DNA of 64,000 nt from Meandrina meandrites (Eukaryota > Cnidaria > Anthozoa > Scleractinia > Meandrinidae). The position numbers were made by a program, and so were the translations under genes. Positions 25,214 to 36,515 of this stretch are shown here, in pieces. Below the pieces are notes generated by a model, which had not been told where the DNA came from, made no database searches, and saw nothing but the letters and a program-made list of their open reading frames with translations. Location of the stretch: the NCBI GenBank assembly GCA_963693305.1, contig OY855903.1:21645755-21709754 (forward strand), given 5' to 3'. Numbering within the stretch: position 1 is the first letter of the stretch; every line of letters begins with the position of its first letter.

Positions 25214-25800
25214 TTTGAATAACGCAATCTGACTGATGTCGAATTCACAACTGCTGGTAAAAAGTTGGTGTGAATAGCATAAAACTTATTTTGAACCGAA
25301 AAATGTATGTATGGAAACCGTGCGAAAACTAAATTACTGATTGAAAATGTGTCGTTCGGGAATCGCCGACTACACTCGAAAATTAATTCAAGAACGATGA
25401 TAATTTTAGGTTGAAAAAAGTATTCATCTGCCTTCTTGTATCAAGATATTATTAGTGAAATCTTGCTAAAATGCGATAAAAGCCATTCCGGGAAAGTTGT
25501 ATATGAAAACAACGCAATGAAAGAAAATGAGTTAATTGACGAGTTTAGCTGTTGTTTACACAAGCGTTCAGATGAAATGTCAGGCAAACGAAGACAATCT
25601 ACATACTTCGCAAAATATTTCTTTATGAATGGACTGAAATCAGTATCCCCGATTTCTAGTGGTAAGATTTTGTTTTTGTTCTTAATAAATAATTTTCTTC
25701 TCCTTATTTCCATTTAAAGACCTAATTTGTCCATTCCCCGTGAACCCCCCCCCCCCCCCCCCCCCCCCCCGCCAAGAGACTGCAAATATTAATCATCATC
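25214..25800. other. Anonymous stretch with poly-C tract
   Basis: An open frame at 25436-25717 (93 codons, charged) has no recognised domain. It is followed by a run of about 25 C at about 25746-25770. I would not call it a gene. Confidence 0.4.
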
Positions 25801-27020
25801 ATCATCATATACTTTATTTAAACACGGTTAAAACATCAGTTACAAGTTAAGAATGATTACATCACCCCACTGTAACAGAAACTTCGTTTTAAAAAATCAG
25901 TACGGGGCTTAGGTAGAGCTAACTTATTTGCCTTGCCTCTAAGATTATATCCTGTGCTGAATGGTTTAAATAGGTCTTGTAAGTACTCCGGAGCTTGTTT
26001 ATTTATGGTTTTAAACATTAGTTTCGCTTTATGCTTTTTCCTTCTGGTATAGAGGGAATCCCATCCTAACTTTAATCGAAGGACGGTAGCACTAGAATAG
26101 AAATCCGACTTCGTAATGATCCTAATGGCGCGATTCTGTAACTTTTGTAATTTATCGGTCAGTTCATTGCTGAGACCATCCCACACAGGACAGCAATAGT
26201 CGAAATACGGTTCAATGAGAGCTCTATATAGCAAAATAGCTGAATCTTCGCAAATGAATGGCCTCAGCCTTTTAAGAGCACCTATACCAGAGGAAACTAC
26301 CCTAGCAATCTCATTGACATGTTTGGTCCATGACAAATGTTGGTCAATGTGGATTCCCAGGGATCTAGTGTGGCAGACTCTATTAATCTGTTGGCCTTCA
26401 ATGTGAATGTTTATTGAATGGTTGGCGGTATTTGAAAGCCTCTGACGCGAGCCAATAAACATAAGCTCGGTTTTAGCAATATTTAAACTTAATTTATTTA
26501 CCGTCAGCCATTCGTGAAGGTTAACAAGTTCGTCATTTATAGAATGTTCTAGTTCGGGTAAGCTATTGGCGGTAATGCTAATGCTGGTATCATCAGCGTA
26601 CATCCGAGGGGAGGCTTTACTCAGACAATTCGGCAGATCGTTGATATATATCAAGAAAAGGAGAGGCCCAATTAAGCTTCCCTGTGGGACGCCACAGGTG
26701 ACAGGACGTGCGCCAGATAGCTCACCATTAACTAGACACTTTTGTTATCGGTCACTAAGATAAGAGTCAAACCACCTTAGGGACTTTTGATCAACTCCAT
26801 AGCAAGCTAACTTTCGCAAAAGAATCTTGTGGTCTATTGTGTCAAAGGCCTTTTTCAAATCTATAAATACCACACCATTAATAAAACCGTTATCTATATT
26901 AACAGACCAGCTGTTAGTAGCTTCAAGCAAGGATGTAAAGGTGCTATGTATGGATCTAAAGCCGGATTGACAGTTAGCTAGAAGATCGTTTACGTTAAGA
27001 TACTCATAAAGTTGATTGTA
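25790..27020 (-). pseudogene. CR1/Jockey-type non-LTR retrotransposon, RT fragment
   Basis: On the minus strand, from about 27020 down to a stop at 25857, the sequence reads as the fingers/palm of a non-LTR reverse transcriptase: QSGFR...HST, motif A FIDLKKAFDTIDH, motif B GVPQGS, motif C YADDT, then the thumb (LSWTKHV, PYFDYCCPVW). One in-frame stop at 26745-26747 splits it, after SYLSDR. The 3' end is a short untranslated stretch with AATAAAG and a (TGA)n tail at about 25797-25810, typical of CR1-like elements. The 5' part is displaced beyond a MITE (see 27612-27722). It is inactive. Confidence 0.85.
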
Positions 27021-27021
27021 T

Positions 27022-27613
27022 TCTTGGTTTGCATGTGACGTCATATAAAATTTTAAACTCAATTTTGTCAGGTCTTCTGAACTTTTTTTCTACACTAGGT
27101 TGAAGATGACCTAAAAAAAATCGTTTTGCAAATTTTCAGTCCTGTAGTGTGTGTCGCTTTGAAAATACAGCATTTTGAATTTCCTAATTTTAACCTTGCG
27201 TGACACGAAGATAGTGGTCGCGACAAAGCTGTACTGATTGAAAAAAGGTCTCCTCTTGTGGGTTTCAGCACTTCAAACATTTTAAAGCCTTAGGTGATGT
27301 GTTTATGCGCATAAATAGGAGCTCACGAACGAAGAGAAAGCGTTTTCATCGCAACAGTGCATTTCAGATGATTTGGCTGATTTGTGGTGGTCATGTTGGT
27401 GTACCAATGTTGTACACCAACATGGCGTCTCCATACAAAGAACTATAAATTTGCGTGAAACATTTTGGCGAATAACTCAGAAACGGCGCACCACCGAGAC
27501 CTGAGACTTGGAGACGTTTCTACAGTGTAGGTCTGTTATAGCATTTCATTTTGTTAGCTTCTTTCATTGAACGGTTCCTAATTTAGTTTTTTATGGCGTG
27601 ACAGTGCAAGCCA
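27022..27613. mobile_element. MITE inserted in the RT pseudogene
   Basis: Terminal inverted repeats of about 27 bases, 27025-27050 and 27587-27613, match at about 22 of 27 positions (TGG-TTGCA-TGT-ACG-CAT). The RT reading frame (…FERII | YNQLYEYL…) rejoins exactly across it, which shows an insertion. There is no transposase. Confidence 0.7.
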
Positions 27614-27722
27614 GCAATATTATTCTTTCAAAAATCTTAGCAACAGCAGGAATAATCGAAATCGGTCGGTAATTATTGACATCCTGTCTAGCTCCCTTTT
27701 TTAATGAATGGAACGGATATGC
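27612..27722 (-). pseudogene. 5' remnant of the same RT
   Basis: The minus strand reads KKG..RQDVNNYRPISIIPAVAKIFERII, with one extra base near KKGS. This is the segment normally just before the part at 27020. Nothing further upstream is recognisable, so the element is 5'-truncated. Confidence 0.75.
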
Positions 27723-30700
27723 TCATCGTGTCCCTTAGGTGTAAATTACGGATTTCGATTTCCAACAGACATCTTCTTTTGGTTTTAAGGACAGATTGTC
27801 AATGTTTTAATTCATTTAAAGTGACTGTGTTTTTAAATGCCTGTGTTCTCTGTGTTTTTAAATTGTGGGGGTCTAAAAAAAGCTGAGCCACGCCCAGATT
27901 GCCATCCTTTACGGGAAAAGTAAAACTCAAAACAGCAAATAGCAAAATCTCAAACCTTATGATTATAGAGCTGTTTAATTCCATAATATATTTTTAGTGT
28001 GAAAAGAAGTTCTCTTCAAACAAAGTTTCAGGCCTAACACTTCTCTGTTTTTAAGACACAGATAACTAAAAATGGCTTTGCGGTCCCGAAAAGTTTCTAC
28101 TTTTTCATCTAGCATCAACCTTGCTGTATTGTGTGAAAGGTTATCAATCACGAGAGTAGAATAGTAGATCAAATTTTCCGACGAACATCCCCGTCCTTTT
28201 CATGTAACCATATAGATATACTGTTGGGTCTTGTCCCAGGTTCTCCGCTTCTCTGACACAGTTTAAATAAATTGGACTGCATTTCAATGTTTAAGGCGAT
28301 CTTCAGGGTAAATTACAAGGTGTGTTCCTCAAAACGAGAAGGAAGTTTTTCTTTCACGATCATAAGAATAAGTTTTTTTATTATCTCGAGTTTCAAGTGA
28401 CTGCCAACTCATAATTGACTGATACTTAGTCTTGCCTACAGTCCAGCTCAAGCGAAGCGCGAGAGCGGCGGGGACTACTGCCAAACTGGAAACGAGAAGC
28501 AAACGACTTTAAGAAGGTCTAACCGATACTGTACATTGGCTCATTCCATCATTCATTGCCAAAAACAAATGAAAGTCCACATATGTACGCATTGCGGACC
28601 CACTTTTATTTAGACTGGTTGAAGCTTATGTCTTCGACGTTTATCATGTTTATCAACTTAGCTTACTGGAATTATAGCCGAGCTCGGCCTAAAAATAGAT
28701 AGTGAGAACGAGGAGTCATTTCGTCGAGGCATGTAACTGTTATTTATGTTTGTCATCTGAATTTTAAGCTACTGTACTTCAAATTAATAAGAATCGCATC
28801 CTTTCATTATTTATACGTGAGGGGATGTTCCTCAAAATATTGACCAAGTAGCCATTTCAGGCCGCAAAGAAAAATTATGTCAGAGAAATTTGAAATTACT
28901 GCAACACCTTTGATGTGATTTTCAGCTCAGTGTGATCTCTTTTTATTTAGACTAGAGACTACTTGCAGTCAACCTAATCTAGACTTCAATTAAACAGTGC
29001 TTAACTCACGTTTTGGAATGCCTCTTTGGGCATGTTTAATAAATGAGACCATTTCTTAACTTAGAATTTGTTCTTCCCATGATGTTTTATTTTATTGGTA
29101 AACATAGATTTCCGTTTCTTTTGCATTTTGTGGTCTACAGGTAATTTTTGGGACTAATAGAATGCCTAATGTTTTGACAGGATTTACAGAATTCAGAACT
29201 GAGGACATTCTGGATTACTGCTGAGTTAAACGATGGATTATAACAAGTTCAGGTAGTTGTAGATCTCTTAGTTTTACACATAGTTATGTGACAGTCAATT
29301 CTAGCAATTCCCTTCCTTTTCTCTACACACATCATTACTTGAGGCATTTAAGATCTGCTTTTTGACCAGACATTTGTCTACTTTATAAAAAATTTGTTTG
29401 ATATTTTCTTAAGGCCTGTATTTTCAGTTGTTGGATAACCTTCAGTAGCATTTTAAAGTAGCAGTGTAAAACTTCATGAGGCCTTAAACTTAAGCAAGCC
29501 AGAAAACCCTAATTCCAATATAAAGCTAACTGCAAACAACATGATGTACCGTTTGGCAACCAAAGTGTTTTTAGGGCTAACCGGAGTACTATGTAGGCCA
29601 ACCAGAATCTTATGCAGGCTAACTGGAATTGCTTGCATGGCTTGCATGTTTCATGACACATAAGTGCCATACAAGCCAGAAATACCTACGTCCAGTCATT
29701 AGCATAACCTCAAGCCACCTCAGCTAGCTATACTCAGGCTAACTGGAGTACTGCTTTGGCTAACCAGGGAGCTTTTTAGGCTAACCAATGTGCTATTTAT
29801 ATATAGTGGAATGGCTCTCATGACTTGTTGGCTCGCACTTTGTCAAGGCCCAAGTTTTTTTAACTCATATGGGAATTAGCCAAGTAGTAGCTGTAAATTT
29901 GATTTAAACAAACTCCAGCTTAGCTTTTGTTGGCAACTTGCTCTACAAGAAAAGCAAACACAGATTTCTGTGACATAATGTTTTGAAATGAACAGATTAC
30001 AAAAACATTTTTTAAACAGTTAATTAAAATAATCTGACATTTTTCTGTAATGATTAATGAAAGGAGGGGTGCAAAGAACATTGATTTCTTCCTTGCCTGA
30101 CCCAGGTAGACTGGGCAAGGTGAAACCAATATAAGCTTACCCAAAGTCCCATGTTTCTTTCGAAACAACTACAACAAAAAATAAGAATCCATAAATGTCA
30201 TTTGGCTATCTAGCAAGTGGAAAAAATTATTGGATCCACTAGCCCAACATAAAAGCAGCCAGTTTTTTTCACACACTGAAAAAGGCCATTTAATTTTAAT
30301 ATACCGATCGAGTCTGCATACTTGGAAAATAGCAATTTCATCAAAATAAATAGTTTTTGTTTTGTTTTGTTTCTAGTTACAGGTGACTTGAAGACTTTGG
30401 AAGGGCATTCCTGTTAGTCAAAATGAACTCAAAAATACACATTGTGTCAATGTAATAAATTTGTCACATGATTGATTCCCACATGTTGCCAGTTTAAGCC
30501 TGAATATACTTGAGTGACATTTATAGCTATTCATATGATATGAACATCCCAGAACCCAATAAGGCTACATGTTTCCAGGTTAAGTTAATGTGTCAAGTTT
30601 TTTTGCAGCACAGGCTTGGTTCCTCAAGGTGTGTTTCCAAAAAAATATCCATACCTCCCCCAAGGATGGTTCTTTAGTTTGGACCCTCCCACCCCCTGGG

Positions 30701-30940
30701 AATTCCAGTTTAGCTTCATACTTTCTTTTAAAAATTGTACTATTGAGATCCCCATCCCCCTCGGAATTTCCAATGACCATCCTTGGGGTGGGTAAGGATA
30801 TTTTCTGGAACTGCACAATGTAGGCATTTGCTTATGAAAGTAAGCTGCAGATTGATCTGATTGATACACACTAATCTATTTTCACATTTACCTGTTTTCT
30901 ATGGGATATATAATTATATATTGTTTTTACCGGTTTCACT
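27723..30940. other. Intergenic stretch, no gene
   Basis: It holds a diverged repeat at about 27880-28210 related to 51925-52025 ('ccacgcccagatt', 'gacgggcatcccc'), a degenerate minisatellite at about 29570-29800, and an inverted repeat near 30640-30806. The remainder is anonymous AT-rich sequence. Confidence 0.55.
29570..29800. repeat. Degenerate minisatellite
   Basis: Roughly 30-base units built on 'ggctaac(c/t)ggagtact' occur at about 29575, 29598, 29626, 29738, 29757 and 29779, with heavy drift. Confidence 0.6.
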
Positions 30941-30943
30941 TGT

Positions 30944-30968
30944 AATAATAATAATAATAATAATAATG

Positions 30969-31017
<49 letters not shown>
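30944..31017. repeat. (AAT)n microsatellite
   Basis: About 24 AAT units with one GAT interruption, directly before the retroelement ORF. Confidence 0.9.
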
Positions 31018-31018
<1 letters not shown>

Positions 31019-32026
31019 TACACAACTACAATTGGCCTAAACACATACCTCAACAACAAAGATGATAACCTCCTCAAAATTGCAAGAGATCATGACAGCG
31101 GCAAGAAAACAATGTCCATACACCACCAAGCCGAAAAATACGGGCGAGAACTCAGCTTACCAGAAGCTGAAGTGGTAGAGAATGAGCCAGCCACGGACTA
31201 TGCCCGAAGGGTCAAGCTGAAAGCCAAACACCAAGCTTTAGAACAACTCAAGAGCAAATGGGAAGAAAAGCCTTTGCATGGTCAGTACCCAAAAAGAACA
31301 AAAGAGAAGGATGTAGACCAAGACAAAACCCACAATTGGCTGAGTACACCTGGCCTCAAATCAGAAACAGAAGGTTTCATTATTGCCGCCCAAGATCAAT
31401 GCATTAAGACCAACTACTACCGAAACAAGATCCTGAAAGATGGCACTGACCCAATGTGCAGAATCTGTGGGAAATTTCAAGAAACAGTTGACCACCTTGT
31501 CTCTGGATGCCCTGAACTTGCCAAGACAGAGTACATGCAAAGACACAATAAAGCTGCAGCATATCTCCACTGGACAATATGCAAACACTATAACATCAAA
31601 GTACAAGATAAACACTACGAACATGAACCAGCTACTGTGACAGAAAACCAAACAGCGACTATACTTTGGGACATGCCAATCCAAACCGACAAAGAGATTA
31701 AAGCAAACAGACCAGACATAGTGGTGAAAGACAAGAAGGAAAGAACCTGTCTGTTTATCGATATGTCCATCCCCACAGAAAGGAACACCTCCTTGAAAAC
31801 AATGGAAAAACTCACAAAGTACAAAGATCTTGAGATTGAAATCGAGAAAATGTGGGGAATGAAAACAACAACTGTCCCAGTGATCATTGGAGCTTTCGGG
31901 CTTGTCAAGAAGGGAACAGAAAACTACATCAGCAAGATCCCAGGCAATATTAGAATAACAGAGCTACAGAAGACCGTCCTCCTTGGAACTGCTCACATAC
32001 TTAGGAGGACCCTATCCATCAAGTAA
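31017..32026 (+). mobile_element. C-terminal part of R2/NeSL-type retrotransposon ORF
   Basis: Open from the end of the (AAT)n run to a TAA at 32024-32026; the first Met is at 31112 (304 residues). It contains a C-x2-C-x8-H-x4-C zinc knuckle (residues about 116-133), then RHN (144-146), then a PD...D arrangement (PD 201-202, D217) with downstream lysines. This is the layout of the restriction-like endonuclease of R2/R4/NeSL-group elements. The reverse transcriptase is missing, so the copy is 5'-truncated, and insertion reached only the C-terminal third. The frame is intact, so the copy is young or recently active. A 28-base tail segment, including the stop, is duplicated at 32003-32058. Confidence 0.8.
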
Positions 32027-32135
32027 TCCAAGAGGAGGACTCTATCCATCAAGTAATCCAGCAGACTTATGACTGCCCTAGGCTCATGGATTGAACTCGG
32101 CACCATAAGTTAAAAATGGCAAGACTTTAAGGAAT

Positions 32136-32141
32136 TATAGC

Positions 32142-32201
<60 letters not shown>

Positions 32202-32202
32202 T
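32136..32202. repeat. (AAT)n microsatellite, retroelement 3' tail
   Basis: About 21 AAT units about 110 bases after the stop of the R2/NeSL-like ORF; probably its 3' tail. Confidence 0.85.
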
Positions 32203-33909
32203 AACATAAATTGAAAATTAAAACGGCAAAATAGATTGAAGGCTAATTTCCATCTTTCACGCTATGATAGGACTTTATAGAAACGGTGGTTGACAGATTC
32301 TGTGCTTTCTTATCATGTGACCGATCACTTCACAAACTGCAAATTTACATTGAGTGTATGTACCACCAACATACATTTTTTTGTTACGCTACGCTCCAGC
32401 CAATGAAAGTTATTCGCTGGGTGGTAGTCCTCACTTGTTTAGGCTATGTGTACAGCCCCCTTAATATTAAGATGCTAGGAGTCTAATGGCCTTGTTGCAA
32501 TATTGTTCTGACTGCGTTAATTTATTTCCAATTTAGGAACGGACCATAAAAAATAGCCGGAGGGGAGGGGGTGACCTTTCCCCCCCAAACAAAATTCCTG
32601 CAATATTCGTGCAACGAAGTTGGGCTTAAAAAAAAATTCCTCAATCGAAAAATTTTACCCCCTCCCCCCTCCGGTTAATTCTAGTGGTCCGTCCCTCTTC
32701 ACAGCCTGTTCTCCCAGTAGAGACGTGAACGATGACGTCATCATACCGCGTTTGCCAAAAAAAAATCCATGTATTTTATTTGAGATTTCAAATTTTTCTG
32801 ACGCAAAGGATGCTGGGAACGTTAATTATTATAATTATAATATTGTTTAATAATTATAATTATTTATTTATTTCATTTTTAATTATTTTTAATTATTGTT
32901 TTTATTTTATTTTTTTAAAGTTCCGGGATGTTCCGGAGTGTTCCGGAATGTTCCATGTTCCTTCTTGATTTAAATTCAATTACATTGCACGATAAAACTA
33001 AAACTATGTGACTTTGTTGTTTTCCTGTTTAACTATCAAATAATTCCACTCGTAGTAAGCTGAAGACCCTGCATTACACTAGCTTACACTACATATCTAA
33101 AAATAACAAACAAAGATAATATAAGAGTCGAAAAGCCGACATATAAAGTCCAATAAATGTTGACATACCAAAGAATTTCTCAACTGATCCAAACTGTCTC
33201 CTTAAAATATCTATCCTTGTATGATGAAAGATTCCCAGAAGTAGCCATTATGTGCCACTGGCATTAGCCTTGGAATTAGCTACAGGCAAGAGAACGGTAC
33301 ACCCTGGCTCTGATACTGGGGCGGACAGGGAGGGGGAAATAAAAAAATGCGCGCGATTACAAAGTAGGAAGCAGAAGGGAAGACGACAAAACATGCAAGT
33401 GCATGAAAATTCCATATGCGTGTTTATGCGTTGCACCACGATAACATTACTTTAAGCTGATATATCTTTTACTTCGAATTTCGATGTACCAGGGCAGGAC
33501 GTTTTGCTTCAAAGTTCCCTCATATTCTAGTGTTTGTCAAAGTGCTCAAAATAGGAAGCTTCAGGCTTTTAAAACGGCCAATTAAAATGTATGTTCTTGC
33601 AATATTTTTACATTTCCGTGTTGTATTTTGGATGCCCCAAATAACTGCCAAACATAATGTCGATGCGTTAAACCGTCTTTCCTTCCAAGTGATTCGAATA
33701 CGCACGCACCAATTTTCGGCAAAATTTAGTGGCGACTGTGAGGCGAACACGGCATTTCACATTTTGCCGAATTTCGCAAAAACGAAAACTCTTTGGCAAG
33801 TTTCATTGTAATTCTTATAAATAGTTCACCAAAGGGTTTCTTCTGACTGAACATGAAGAAATTCGAATTTTCACTTTCGACGGCGATTTCTCGAAAATTA
33901 GAGTCAGGC
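32203..33909. other. Intergenic stretch with MITE remnants
   Basis: No gene. It includes an inverted-repeat element at about 32535-32697 and, at 32725-32965, the GATGACGTCATC/'aggatgctggga' block ending in four TTCCGGAACA-like units. That order is the reverse complement of 21787-22165. Confidence 0.55.
32535..32697. mobile_element. Short MITE
   Basis: The left end 'ggaacggaccat...ccggaggggaggggg' is repeated inverted at the right end '...ccctcccccctccggttaa...ggtccgtccc'. Related termini occur in intron 1 of gene 1 (near 3453) and gene 5 (near 61980 and 62490-62556). Confidence 0.65.
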
Positions 33910-35654
33910 GCTCTTAATCGTTTAACGGTGACACCACAATAACAATTGAATTGCTGACCGGAAGTCACAAGTCATACAAAAAAGGTAAAGCTGAGTTAAA
34001 ATATTAACGATCATTTGAAGCCTGTTGGCAAAAGTTACACAATGTTTCTAATAGCGTTTTCTGCTCTTCTCAAAGAGTAATTTTAACCCTGTTCAGGGAA
34101 CATAATGTTTTTAACAGTGATTCTTCGAATTGGCTTGCCGCCATTGTTGTTCCATAAACGTACGACATTTCAAGGTTGCATACATAACATACATAATAAC
34201 CGGAAGTCGAAATTCGAGCAAATAAAAACATGTGTCTCCAGAGCCACCTTTTCCTTGTAACCCAGGCCCCAGCGCCTAAGAGAGACAGGCGTCTCCAGGG
34301 GCGAGAATATCGATCACCCAGACTCATTATTCATGATCGATAAATTGAATTAATTATCGCCTCGAATAAAAACAAAGCAATATAAATAGTAAATGTGATA
34401 ACTAACTGTTTGATCGCAAGATTACAGAATCACAGAATCAGAATCAGAATCACAGAATCCTAAAAACCCGTAAATATTTGGAACGGTGTGAGCAAATTTA
34501 AAATCCTTTAACACTGTAATTTAATTATCATATTTAGTGAATAGACAAATAAAATGAGTATGGCCGCTTTATTTCTGTTACATTTCGGCAAGCCTTTATT
34601 GTTTCCTTCTTATAATACAGAAAACAATCTCTCAAATAAATCCCGGTTCAAGCTCCGGTGAAACAGTCTTTCTTGATGATAGGCAGTTTATATTATTCTC
34701 TTTGTGTTCTTTTAGTACAGTTTCTTTAATCGATGTGTTCAAATTTACGAACGAAATATGATAACGTATTGCAATTTTGTTAAAATTAGTTATACCACTT
34801 AATTATTTCGATGCATGAAGACCTCGTCTTTATTTTGTAACGAAGGCATTTTTCTTTTAGATCTCGTTTACGGACTGAAAGGCATCCTAGGGCTAACCTT
34901 ACTGACTTTATAAATGATGTTGTACTCTTCACAGTTGTTCTATATCGAATTTAGAGACAGTAGGCCAGTCAGACAACCATGGACCGTGTTTACTGCGTAC
35001 TTCCGCCACTTATTGTCAACAAACTCAGTCACCCATAACTCAAATATTCAAGATAGAATAATCAACTTAATGACCTCCATGAATGAAAACAGCTGAGTTA
35101 TGTTTGCTTATTAACGCGCGTATAAGGAGAAACGTACAGCCTATTGTGACATTCGACATTAAAACGGCGATAAGGAAAAAAATCTTTATTTATTTGTTTT
35201 GAAACATAGGCAGCTGGATTGAGTGCAGCCAGGCATGTTTTGAAATTTATCATCAAATTAATGCAACAACATACATGGTGGTGATCTCGCCGTTTTCACA
35301 TCACGGCATCGGGAAAAAACTTTAACTATAAGTTATTACTTTTGGCGATTTTTTTCTACTCAAATGCAACCATGCTATGAATTGTAAGGAACGGGAAGAG
35401 AATCATATCATTTGTGAGCGGAACTTATATCCAACCATAATGCGAAAGGTTTTCATTAGCAGGAACTACAACAAGCGACAATTCCAACAAAGTGTTCCAG
35501 GAAAAGAAAAACTCGCTTTGTAGCAGTCGGTTTGATTTTCTTTTAGATGAAATTGCACGAACATAGTAATTTACACCACAGGAATTAAGCCACAATGAAG
35601 AAAAATCTGTGACAAACATATCAACAGTGAAAGACATGAACATTTTAAAAACAT

Positions 35655-35914
35655 CAAATATGTATGAGTTTCACAAACTTGTCCCGACGAGAAAGGTCAT
35701 TAAGCAATAACAATCTAGGAAACATATTGTCAGTTCAGTTGTTCAACTCAACACCGACAAGTAATTATTTGACTTCTATAAGGGAATTTGGCAGTAAAAG
35801 CTTGTGGCTGTGTCTGTATCATGTTGAATTCTCTCGCCGCTATGATAGAACTCGAGTTTTACCGTACGGGCTTAATTATGTACGCTGAGACAACCCCGAG
35901 GCACTGAGTCACAG
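35655..35914 (+). promoter_or_regulatory. Module before gene 3 lacking the CCAAT/TTCTA box
   Basis: Starts at 'atgtatgagtttcacaaact' and runs to an exon-like end at 35914 (CACAG|GTAAGT). It is near-identical to 54050-54322, but about 70 bases with the CCAAT and TTCTA...TAGAA elements are missing upstream: 'gtgaaagac' joins directly to 'atgaacatttt'. Confidence 0.4.
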
Positions 35915-36383
35915 GTAAGTGACTTATACCTCAATCTTCAATTAGAGATGTCAACCGAGTTTCATGTGTTTAACCGTTTCGCTGTAACTGATATTGTCCG
36001 TTGTTTTACTGAGAAGGTGTGTCCGACCAAAGAAATCCCAAATCATGTACGGCAAATTGTGCGGGCCTTTTATGGGTGAACCAGTTTACTGAACCTCCAA
36101 AATCTTCATTAATTATATAAGAAAAAGAAGTTTCTCGATGTTTTTCAATGTTTTGAACAATTTATATTCAGGGACACATATTTTTTTCTATTTTTTTTTG
36201 TATTTTCTTCGTCCAACGCTCGTGAAAAATGAACATATCATCTTTATCAGTTACGGTATTCACAGAGCTTAAAATTCACCATCTTCATTATTTATTACAC
36301 ATGATTCTTTCGACATTGCGTGATCCTAGCAGTATGCAGGACGTGTGTCACATATGAACCTAGTAAGCGGCCAAGCTCACTAC

Positions 36384-36515
36384 GAGTCTCTCTTAGCTCA
36401 GCGGTGAGAGCGCCCAACCGGTATCTGGGAGGCCATGGGCTCGATTCCCGTCGGGGACTCAGAAGTTTCTCTTTATCCCACGCTCGTGACAAATGAAAAT
36501 ATCATATCTTAATCA
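36384..36515 (+). mobile_element. tRNA-derived SINE, copy A
   Basis: The tRNA-like head at 36384-36460 has an A box (TAGCTCAGCGG), a B box (GGCTCGATTCC), closing arms GAGTCTC and GGGACTC, and an anticodon-arm-like CCCAA/CTGGG. Spacing between the acceptor and D arms is off for a real tRNA, and a tail ('ctcagaagtttctc...tcccacgctcgtgacaaatg') follows. This is therefore a SINE and not a tRNA gene. Confidence 0.7.

Noticed and set aside
25436..25717. 93-codon frame, open on both strands
   Set aside because: No recognisable family; it lies between a MITE and a poly-C tract. It could be a transposon fragment, but nothing supports a call.
36384..36460. A tRNA gene (Thr-like)
   Set aside because: A and B boxes are present, but the arms do not have normal tRNA spacing, position 33 is not T, and a SINE tail and a second copy exist.
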